A stretch of 64,000 nucleotides of DNA from CBDDKU01 sp965230375. GTDB lineage: Bacteria > Bacteroidota > Bacteroidia > Flavobacteriales_D > Cryomorphaceae. Within the stretch, counting starts at the first letter, position 1. Every line of letters begins with the position of its first letter. The position numbers and the translations under genes are program-made. The notes below the pieces were generated by a model, which was not told where the DNA came from, searched no databases, and worked only from the letters and a program-made list of their open reading frames with translations. The stretch is taken from contig CBDDKU010000010.1 of assembly GCA_965230375.1 (NCBI GenBank), forward strand, positions 62,001 through 126,000, written 5' to 3'. Positions 50,424 through 57,577 of the stretch are shown piece by piece.

Positions 50424-51296
50424 TTAGCAAATCACCCGCAGGGAGTTTGGAACTACTTTGATAATGATGTCGGTATCGGCCTTACTCGGCTCACCATCCA
50501 TATGATAAATGGCTGGATCGATTACGCGGATCTCCTCGGCCGTGATCACTTCGTAATACTTCGACTGATCGAGGGTTTTACTAAAGAGCTTAAAGACGAT
50601 TCCAGGCACTTGTAGGGCGGGGAAGGACTTGAGAATGCAGACGTCTAGTTTTCCATCAGAAATGGATGCGTGGGGCGCTATCCAGGCATTGTTGCCGTAC
50701 TGGCCTGCATTGGCAAAGTTGATAATAAAGGCTTCGGTTTCTCTTTCCACCCCGTCGATAATAAGCTTGTACTTCTTGGGTTTGAAGCTGAAAAAGGAAA
50801 GGGTGGTCACCTTCATGTACGAAAGGAAGCCGCGCTTTCCAAAATTGGCAAACTTCCAACCAACATGGGCGTCGAATCCCAGGCCAGCGGTAGCCATAAA
50901 TGGCGTGCCGTTGATCGAAGCGGTGTCTATGGTCTGAACATTAAACCGACGGATACACTCAATGGCATCGACCATTTTCATGGGTATTCCTAAGTGTCGA
51001 GCAAAACCATTTCCAGAACCGGATGGAAGAACCCCCAAAGCTGTACTGGTGTTGACCAGGGCACCACCAATTTCATTTACCGTTCCATCGCCACCTATAG
51101 CCACCACGGCGTCTGCACCTGCCGCTACGGCTTCTTTGGTGAGCTCTACGGCGTGTCCCGGGCGTTCGGTTTTTCTAAACTCGATGTGAATCGACTTGGG
51201 CAAACCCAGATGAATCATGGTTTCCAACTCCAGTGGTTTCCCCGTCCCTGAATTGGGGTTGAGAATAAACCATATGCTCTTTTCGGGCTTAGTCAA
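50424..51296 (-). CDS. diacylglycerol kinase-like lipid kinase (DgkB/YegS family)
   Basis: 290 residues. WFILNPNSGTGKPLELE at the N-terminus, the nucleotide motif VVAIGGDGTVNEIGGALV, and GVLPSGSGNGFARHLGIP; the C-terminal beta-domain holds INFANAGQYGNNAWIAP. It phosphorylates diacylglycerol or a related lipid at the inner membrane. Its start overlaps the stop of the LTA-synthase-like gene by 8 bp. LTA-synthase-type enzymes release diacylglycerol, so the kinase would recycle it to phosphatidate (inference). Confidence 0.88.
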   Translation of the reverse strand: MTKPEKSIWFILNPNSGTGKPLELETMIHLGLPKSIHIEFRKTERPGHAVELTKEAVAAGADAVVAIGGDGTVNEIGGALVNTSTALGVLPSGSGNGFARHLGIPMKMVDAIECIRRFNVQTIDTASINGTPFMATAGLGFDAHVGWKFANFGKRGFLSYMKVTTLSFFSFKPKKYKLIIDGVERETEAFIINFANAGQYGNNAWIAPHASISDGKLDVCILKSFPALQVPGIVFKLFSKTLDQSKYYEVITAEEIRVIDPAIYHMDGEPSKADTDIIIKVVPNSLRVIC

Positions 51297-53145
51297 TTTT
51301 GGTGAGTTGGTTATAAATCAGTCGGCGCTGGTATTGTTGGATAATGGCTTTCAGCTTGCTTTCTAAGGCTTTTTCGCTGGGCAGCCCTTTTCCAGCCAGA
51401 TTAAGAGAAAGGAGCTTATCCTTGCGATACTCAAATAGTCCGATTACGCGCTCGCCATCGTATTGTAGGAGAAAGTCGTTGTCAATAATCTGATATACTC
51501 CATTGATGTAATTCACAGCAAAAGCCTGAGATGTATCGGGAGAAAAAACGCTTTGTCCAAACCCGACGAAACTGGCCGGAATTCCCATCCAGTCCAATAC
51601 GGAAGGAAAGATGTCGGATTGCTGGGCAACGCGCTCATCCAACGCCGGTGAGATATAGCTTGGCGAGTAGAAAATGAGCGGTATGGCGTATTGATCAACG
51701 CGATTGTTGTAGACTGGAGAAATGAACTGCGAAGTATGATCAGCGGTGATGATAAAAAGCGTCTCATCAAACCAGGGTTGTTTTTGTGCTTTTTCGAAGA
51801 ACCGCTGAAGAGCGTGATCGGCGTATTCAACGCTTTTTAAAATGGGAATTGGACCACCCTTAAAATGCGAGTCGAGCGAATCGGGAACGGCGTAGGGGTG
51901 ATGTGACGATAATGTAAATACCGAAGTGAAAAATGGCTCACTCATTTCGCTGATCTCATCGACCACATAAGCCAGATAGGGCTCGTCGAAAATCCCCCAG
52001 CTTCCATCGTGCCCTTCGTTAGAATTGTATTCATCTAGGCCGTAATACTGATCAACGCCCGCTATTTCGGTGTAGCTATCGAAGCCCATTGTTCCGTTTG
52101 CTCCACCGTGAAAAAAGGAAGTGGTATAGCCTTGCTCGTTTAAAATGCTCGCTAAGCTCTCCACCTTATTGCTCCCGTATTTACTGGCGATATAGGGTGA
52201 TTCCATCAGGCTGGGAACAGAAGAGAGAATGGCAGGAAGTGCCTCGATTGACTTTTTTCCATTCGCAAAGGCATAAGGAAAAACGAGACTCTTGGAAATC
52301 AGCGAGTCGAGAAAAGGGGTGTAGCCAGGTGGATTGAAAGTTCCGATGTATTCCTTGTTGAAGCTTTCAGCAATGATCAGAACCACGTTCTTTTTAGAAA
52401 GTTCTTTTGAAGGTTTGAGTTCATGTACCGGGTTGTAATACCGATTCAACTCTTCTGAATCGAAGTACTTGACTGCGGTCAAACCCTTTTTCGAGAACGA
52501 CTTGATGAAGACAAAAGGTGTGTTGACAACTACAGGAATATTCTCGGCCTTAGCATAGCTCCCCGCATCGATAACCTTTAGCGGCTTCAACTGCATCCCT
52601 CCGCGATAGGCCGCGAACTCAAGTCCAAATACCGGGATCAAAAACAAGATGTATTGTCGCCAGTTCGGCCGATCAAAGGGGATGACAGTCCTTTTGTATA
52701 GCTTAAAGGCAATCCATATGATAAGCCCAGCTATGATAAAAAGGTACCAGAAATCTGTGAGCAGGCTTCCGCTAATTCGTTGCACATCTTCACCCATTCC
52801 CTGGGTTTGGAATAGCTCGGAACCCGTTCTCTTTTGGGTGAATTTGTAGTACTCCAGGTCGAGAGTCGAAAGCAGTACCAGCGGAATGTAGGCCAGAAAA
52901 AACAGAATCTTCAGAACCAGACTTCGGCCTTTCACATCTACGAAGTGCCCAAAGATAAAGGGTAGAAAAAGGATGCCCATGGTCATGATATCGAACCGGG
53001 CTCCACCCAGAAAGATATTTAGGTTCAACCCATCAAATGCCTTGTAATTGAAGATGATAAAAAGAAAGCGGAAAAGGATGAGCGTCCCAAAGGCTATGGC
53101 GAGCTTTGAGAACAACGACCTATACATCCCCTTGGTTGCGTTCAT
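51289..53145 (-). CDS. LTA synthase-like membrane sulfatase (phosphoglycerol transferase family)
   Basis: About 618 residues from the ATG at 53145 (the frame is open to 53184). Five N-terminal membrane helices (LAIAFGTLILFRFLFIIF, FLPFIFGHFVDVKG, ILFFLAYIPLVLLSTL, YLFIIAGLIIWIAFKLY, ILFLIPVFGLEFAAY), then an alkaline-phosphatase-fold domain: NVVLIIAESFNKEYIG (metal), ANGKKSIEALPAILSSVPS with a serine where LtaS has its threonine nucleophile, TSFFHGGANGTMGFDSY, and IITADHTSQF. It probably moves phosphoglycerol or phosphoethanolamine onto an envelope glycan or lipid outside the inner membrane. Coupled to the lipid kinase downstream. Confidence 0.87.
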   Translation of the reverse strand: MNATKGMYRSLFSKLAIAFGTLILFRFLFIIFNYKAFDGLNLNIFLGGARFDIMTMGILFLPFIFGHFVDVKGRSLVLKILFFLAYIPLVLLSTLDLEYYKFTQKRTGSELFQTQGMGEDVQRISGSLLTDFWYLFIIAGLIIWIAFKLYKRTVIPFDRPNWRQYILFLIPVFGLEFAAYRGGMQLKPLKVIDAGSYAKAENIPVVVNTPFVFIKSFSKKGLTAVKYFDSEELNRYYNPVHELKPSKELSKKNVVLIIAESFNKEYIGTFNPPGYTPFLDSLISKSLVFPYAFANGKKSIEALPAILSSVPSLMESPYIASKYGSNKVESLASILNEQGYTTSFFHGGANGTMGFDSYTEIAGVDQYYGLDEYNSNEGHDGSWGIFDEPYLAYVVDEISEMSEPFFTSVFTLSSHHPYAVPDSLDSHFKGGPIPILKSVEYADHALQRFFEKAQKQPWFDETLFIITADHTSQFISPVYNNRVDQYAIPLIFYSPSYISPALDERVAQQSDIFPSVLDWMGIPASFVGFGQSVFSPDTSQAFAVNYINGVYQIIDNDFLLQYDGERVIGLFEYRKDKLLSLNLAGKGLPSEKALESKLKAIIQQYQRRLIYNQLTKID

Positions 53146-53151
53146 GGCGCC

Positions 53152-53159
53152 CAAAGTTA
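53152..53159 (-). promoter_or_regulatory. -7 promoter box of the LTA synthase-like gene
   Basis: Minus strand TAACTTTG 7 nt before the ATG at 53145; supports this start and a near-leaderless mRNA. Confidence 0.4.
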
Positions 53160-53279
53160 TGCATTGCGGGTTATTTCCCGACATTCGATTTGAAACGGGC
53201 TATTGGCGTATTATTCTAGTTTTTTTCACTTGGTCTTTTGGTGAACAGCCTTATCTTTTCCAAGTCAAAAAATCCAATT

Positions 53280-54347
53280 ATGAGCCGAGTAGAAACTAAA
53301 ACGGTCGTTGATATCATTCTGAAAATTGCCGTTCTGGGTCTTATGATAGGCTGGTGCTTTCAAATTTTAGCCCCTTTTATCAACCCATTTTTATGGGGTA
53401 TTATTTTGGCTGTAGCTCTGGATCCCATTTACCAATGGATCAACAAGCGGGTGAAGGGAAGGGTCAAGCTCACTTCTTTCATTTTGACTTTTATTCTCGT
53501 TGTCTTGATTTTGGTTCCTTCTTATTTCTTGTTCAAATCGGCTGCCCACGGACTACTCGAAATTCGCGACTTGTACAATTCGGGTGAAATATCTGTTTCG
53601 GAACCACCTGAGAGCGTTGCTGATTGGCCCGTGATAGGTGATCGAGTTTATGACCTTTGGGTATCAGCTTCATCAAATATTGAAGCATTTGTTGTGACCT
53701 ATCAGGATCAGATATTGACAGTTGGACGAGCCATATTCAAGGCCATCGCTGGGACTGGTGCTGATGTTTTACAATTCGTCTTAGCCTTAATCATAGCTGG
53801 AGTATTACTGGCCGCAAAAGGAACGAGAGAATCGACCGAGCGCATTTTTCAGCGTTTGGCGGGTCAAACCGGATTGGAGTTTGCCCAAATTTCTGAAAAG
53901 ACGATTCAAAACGTTGTAAAGGGAGTACTCGGAGTGGCTGTAATACAGGCTCTTCTGGTGGGAATTGGAATGATGTTGGCCGGGGTTCCTTATGCGGGTG
54001 TATGGACAATCATTGTTTTAATATTGGCGATCATGCAACTCCCTGTTACAATTGTGACCATTCCCGTAATCATCTACCTATTTGGTGATATGTCGGCATT
54101 TGGAGCCATTCTTTGGACTATTTACTTTATGCTGGCTGGACTCTCAGATAATGTGCTGAAACCAATTTTGTTAGGTAAAGGCGCAGCTGTGCCAATGCTC
54201 GTCATTTTCCTTGGATCCATCGGCGGGTTTATTGCCTTTGGTTTTATTGGCCTTTTTGTTGGAGCAATCGTATTGAGCCTGATGTACAAGCTGTTTATTA
54301 CATGGATGAACGAGACACCCGACTCTAAAGAAGTTTACTCAAAATAA
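53280..54347 (+). CDS. AI-2E family transporter
   Basis: About 355 residues from the ATG at 53280 (the open frame from 53238 adds an unlikely leader). Seven or eight membrane segments in the usual pattern: three N-terminal helices including FILTFILVVLILVPSYFLF, a soluble coiled loop of about 70 residues, then LGVAVIQALLVGIGMMLAGV and PVTIVTIPVIIYLFG, and the family signature SDNVLKPILLGKGAAVPMLV. Members export small compounds, in some cases autoinducer-2, or act as Na+/H+ antiporters. The 3' end overlaps the convergent M48 gene by 13 bp. Confidence 0.9.
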   Translation: MSRVETKTVVDIILKIAVLGLMIGWCFQILAPFINPFLWGIILAVALDPIYQWINKRVKGRVKLTSFILTFILVVLILVPSYFLFKSAAHGLLEIRDLYNSGEISVSEPPESVADWPVIGDRVYDLWVSASSNIEAFVVTYQDQILTVGRAIFKAIAGTGADVLQFVLALIIAGVLLAAKGTRESTERIFQRLAGQTGLEFAQISEKTIQNVVKGVLGVAVIQALLVGIGMMLAGVPYAGVWTIIVLILAIMQLPVTIVTIPVIIYLFGDMSAFGAILWTIYFMLAGLSDNVLKPILLGKGAAVPMLVIFLGSIGGFIAFGFIGLFVGAIVLSLMYKLFITWMNETPDSKEVYSK

Positions 54348-55753
54348 GGTGTTGATAAGACCGTCTTGATTTGCGATCCTTTTTCAAGTTTCGAATCTAA
54401 ATCTACATCGTTGATTAAAGATGAAAGCTTCGGGTCAATGTCGCTGTTTGTTCTTTTGTTGATAGCAGCCAAGTTTTCAGCACCAGTCGCAGTGACTACG
54501 TTGAGGTGAGAAATTTTCACCTTACTACGCTCTTCATCGCTAATGTGTCTGATGGAGTACATAATCTCCTCGAGCATTTTGCGCTGATCGAGATAGCCTA
54601 CGGCATAAAACGACTGGAGAATGTTATCGTATTTGATCCAAAGCCTAAACCCATAGACTGTGCCCTTTTCAGAATTTGCCTGAAAAGAGACCATATACCC
54701 CGGTCTCCCTGAAATCATCACTTTCTCACTACCGTGAATGTATGACTGGTATTGCGGATTTATTTGTGCCAGAAATGCTTGCCCAGCCGAATCGGGGCTT
54801 ACATCACTCACTTCAAAGCTTCCGATTACGCCAGCTTTTTCGTCTTTAGACTGGGCAGCTACCATATCTTTCTGAGCCTGTATTTCCCAATCTTCTGGAA
54901 AGAGTATTCTAAAGTTAAACTCAGGGTGGATGAACAACTGATCTTCTACGACACCGTGTGTTGGGTCGTCGCCAATAAGTACACCGTCAAACTCACCAAG
55001 GAAGTCTGAAGAAATGTTCGCAGATTCCTGGTAATCGAATGAAGAAATGAGCTTATCAATTTTGGCTACACGATCGGGTGTATATGGGTGATCGCTCAAA
55101 TAGCTCTTTTCTTCTGCTTCACCAGACATCAGTTCCATGGCATCGGCCAATCGAGTCAAGGCCGATTTTAAGGCATTGGGATCGTATCCAGCCTTTGCAG
55201 CCAATTCCACTCCTTCGGTATCAGCTTCCGATTCTTGTTTTCGGCTGTAGCTCGCCATACCTAAAGAGCTGACTGCCTGGATCGGACTATTGATCGCATT
55301 TCCCAATTGGTGATTAAAAACGCCCAATACATTTCCAGGAATCTGGAGAATTGCTGGCAAAATGCCGCGTCTCATTGACTTAACAGCGTGTCTGTTTTGC
55401 GCGTGAATGATTTCGTGGGCCATCACACAGGCTAGTTCATCTTCCGACTCAAGAAGGGGAATAATACCCGTGGTCACGTACAAGTAACCTCCGGGAAGTG
55501 CAAAGGCATTGGGTACTGAAGTGGGAACCATTTTAAACTTGAAGTCAAATAGTGGCTCTTCAAGTTGAGCTACCAATCGCTCTCCAATTTTGTTGACATA
55601 AGCCGTCATTTCGGCATTGTCGTATACGCCCATCGATTCTTCTACTTGATCGGCATACTCTTTTCCCTTTTCCTTATCAAAGTCCAACTTTTGAGCGTTG
55701 ACCATAGTTGTAATCAAAAGGAGACTTGATAGGGTGAGAATCAGATTTTTCAT
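54335..55753 (-). CDS. secreted M48-family zinc metalloprotease
   Basis: 472 residues with a signal peptide (KNLILTLSSLLLITTMVNA). Zinc motif HEIIH in VMAHEIIHAQNRHA, with the third ligand in RKQESEADTEGVELA. The layout resembles BepA/YfgC-type periplasmic proteases, but the C-terminal 200 residues (FLGEFDGVLIGDDPTHG onward) are a separate beta-rich domain instead of TPRs. Probably acts in outer-membrane protein quality control (inference). Confidence 0.9.
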   Translation of the reverse strand: MKNLILTLSSLLLITTMVNAQKLDFDKEKGKEYADQVEESMGVYDNAEMTAYVNKIGERLVAQLEEPLFDFKFKMVPTSVPNAFALPGGYLYVTTGIIPLLESEDELACVMAHEIIHAQNRHAVKSMRRGILPAILQIPGNVLGVFNHQLGNAINSPIQAVSSLGMASYSRKQESEADTEGVELAAKAGYDPNALKSALTRLADAMELMSGEAEEKSYLSDHPYTPDRVAKIDKLISSFDYQESANISSDFLGEFDGVLIGDDPTHGVVEDQLFIHPEFNFRILFPEDWEIQAQKDMVAAQSKDEKAGVIGSFEVSDVSPDSAGQAFLAQINPQYQSYIHGSEKVMISGRPGYMVSFQANSEKGTVYGFRLWIKYDNILQSFYAVGYLDQRKMLEEIMYSIRHISDEERSKVKISHLNVVTATGAENLAAINKRTNSDIDPKLSSLINDVDLDSKLEKGSQIKTVLSTPYFE

Positions 55754-55781
55754 TCGAAATCGTTTGGGATTATTTTGACGA

Positions 55782-55789
55782 CAAATTTA
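55782..55789 (-). promoter_or_regulatory. -7 promoter box of the M48 protease gene
   Basis: Minus strand TAAATTTG, 29 nt before the ATG. Confidence 0.45.
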
Positions 55790-55816
55790 CATGTCGAGAT
55801 AAATCTAGAAGCTTTA

Positions 55817-56389
55817 TTAAACAACTTTTATTCCATAAGGACTTAGCAGCCCCGACGCCAGGTTCTCTGGGATTTTCGTTTCACCTAGCCGGTTTTGATC
55901 CAGGGAGAAATTTAGGTTTGAGCTTCCTGAGAAATCTACTTTCTCAAGATTCGATTCTAAAAAATGTGCATCAGCAAGGTCACAGGTATCAAAAACGACA
56001 GCTGTGAGATCTGCCAATTCAAACTCTGTTTCTTTAAGGCTTGAGTGGGCAAATCGCGAACCTTTGAGCGGGAGCTCAAAAAAGCTGGAGTGGTCGAGAT
56101 TACATCCTCGAAAGCTCATTTTTAATAAGAAGGTGCGGCAGGCATCAAAACGGACACCCATCATCTTGCAATTTCGAAATTCAACATCTTTGAAGGCGGT
56201 ATCAGCCACGTTGATCATGCTCAAGTCACAACCATCAAACAGACATTCTTCAAACGACTTTTGAGATAAATCAGCCGAATTGAGTTGGCAGTTGAGAAAC
56301 TCACATTCAACATAGTCAACATCTGATTGGTTCAGTTCTTTATACTCGATGTCTTCAAAGGTTTTTTCAATTGGCATTTCAGAAGGCAA
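55817..56389 (-). CDS. pentapeptide-repeat protein (Qnr/McbG-like)
   Basis: 190 residues almost entirely of pentapeptide repeats with the A(D/N)LxX pattern: VECEFLNCQLNSADLSQKSF, EECLFDGCDLSMINVADTAF, KDVEFRNCKMMGVRF, MSFRGCNLDHSSFF, ETEFELADLTAVVFDTCDLA. They form a quadrilateral beta-helix that in Qnr and McbG mimics DNA and protects gyrase. Size and repeat density match chromosomal Qnr-like proteins. Gyrase protection is a family possibility only. Single gene. Confidence 0.88.
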   Translation of the reverse strand: MPSEMPIEKTFEDIEYKELNQSDVDYVECEFLNCQLNSADLSQKSFEECLFDGCDLSMINVADTAFKDVEFRNCKMMGVRFDACRTFLLKMSFRGCNLDHSSFFELPLKGSRFAHSSLKETEFELADLTAVVFDTCDLADAHFLESNLEKVDFSGSSNLNFSLDQNRLGETKIPENLASGLLSPYGIKVV

Positions 56390-56518
56390 TTTAGTGCGGT
56401 ATTGGGGATGGCTAATTTCCTAAAATATGCCTTATCCAGTACCATTTTGAACTTCTTCTCTCCACACTCTGAGATGATCAAGATGAAATATTAAGATATT
56501 GCACTTGAAATTGAAGCC

Positions 56519-57286
56519 TTGAGAAGTATCTGGAACATAAAAAATCTGTGGATTTTGATGCTCTCACTTGTTGCGTTGGGTGCGAGCACCAAGGTCATTG
56601 CTCAAGTTGAAGAGATTAATTCGAGCGAATCTAGCACCGAACAAATCTGGATGGATTTTTTCCCGCATTTCTTTATTTCCGAGAGCTTGATATACGACGG
56701 AGACATCGGCTACCGAACGCGTGTGGACGACAACACCTGGAGCAGATTTTATTTTAGACCGGGGGTTCGCTACTTGCTTTCTGATCGGGTGGAGCTCAGA
56801 GGTGGTGTAGGACTTTTTTTCGATGATCACTCAACGCAACCGAGCACTTTTGAATTCTCTCCTTACCAAGGGGTTCATGCAAGGTGGCCTGTGATTGGCC
56901 GCTTACGGTTTATACACTATGTCCGTTTTGAAGAGCGATCGGTGTGGGAGCAGGAAGTAGACGATGGATATACCTTCGAAATGCGGTTCAGATATCAGCT
57001 CAGTGCGAAGTACTTGTTTTGTGAACCTTGTGGTGATGAGTATTGGTTTGCTCAAGTGAGGGGAGAAGTATTCCATCCTCTAATAAGCGAAGTGAAAGAA
57101 ATATATAGAAATCGGACTAGAATTTCCTTAGGCGCAGGTTATAAACGGTCGCGAAAGTGGACTTTTGAATTGAACTATAATTGGCAAAAGTCCAAGTCAG
57201 GACCTGATGATAGCTTCAGTGTAGCCGATCATATCATTCGTTTTCAAGTGCGCCGTAGGCTTTATAGCTTGGAGTCAAAGGAATAG
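56519..57286 (+). CDS. DUF2490 outer-membrane protein
   Basis: 255 residues. The TTG start at 56519 gives a complete signal peptide (IWNIKNLWILMLSLVALGAS ... VIAQ); an ATG inside the hydrophobic core would truncate it. The mature part has the DUF2490 pattern: DFFPHFFISESLIYDGDIGY, WSRFYFRPGVRYLLSDRVEL, GVHARWPVIGRLRFIHYVRF, SLGAGYKRSRKWTFELNYNW, consistent with a 10-12-strand barrel. Function of the family unknown. Confidence 0.85.
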   Translation: MRSIWNIKNLWILMLSLVALGASTKVIAQVEEINSSESSTEQIWMDFFPHFFISESLIYDGDIGYRTRVDDNTWSRFYFRPGVRYLLSDRVELRGGVGLFFDDHSTQPSTFEFSPYQGVHARWPVIGRLRFIHYVRFEERSVWEQEVDDGYTFEMRFRYQLSAKYLFCEPCGDEYWFAQVRGEVFHPLISEVKEIYRNRTRISLGAGYKRSRKWTFELNYNWQKSKSGPDDSFSVADHIIRFQVRRRLYSLESKE

Positions 57287-57392
57287 CCGTATGCTTATTT
57301 CTTTTTGCGATTCCCCTGAAACTTACCCATTTAATTGAAACAAGAAGTACGTAGCCGAACTCTTAATAAATCAATTTAAACACTGTTAATCT

Positions 57393-57434
57393 GTCACTTC
57401 GAGTACCCCGAATCCTTTCGGGGTGTATCGAGAA
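57393..57434 (-). repeat. CTCGATAC hairpin repeat, copy 5
   Basis: Reverse strand: TTCTCGATAC, stem CCCCGAAA/ATTCGGGG, then GTACTCGAAGTGAC. Opposite in direction to copy 6. Confidence 0.85.
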
Positions 57435-57463
57435 GTTATACGAAATCTTGAGCACCTTAATTG

Positions 57464-57509
57464 TTCTCGATACGATTCACTCCCAAGGTCGTAAATCACT
57501 CGAACTGAC
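57464..57509 (+). repeat. CTCGATAC hairpin repeat, copy 6
   Basis: TTCTCGATAC ... CACTCGAACTGAC with a weaker inner stem (GATT/AATC). Copies 5 and 6 face each other and together could fold into a larger structure. Confidence 0.75.
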
Positions 57510-57577
57510 CATATAAGTGTAGCTTCGAAACATGAAGAATCCCTACTTCCTGTGAGCTGGTACAAACCAAGGGATTC

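Larger units (their letters stand above)
57287..57577. other. gap with an inverted pair of CTCGATAC repeats
   Basis: Between convergent genes; holds repeat copies 5 and 6 and no gene. Confidence 0.6.

Noticed and set aside
53280..54347. quorum-sensing locus
   Set aside because: AI-2E family membership alone does not indicate autoinducer use, and no luxS or receptor gene is in the window.
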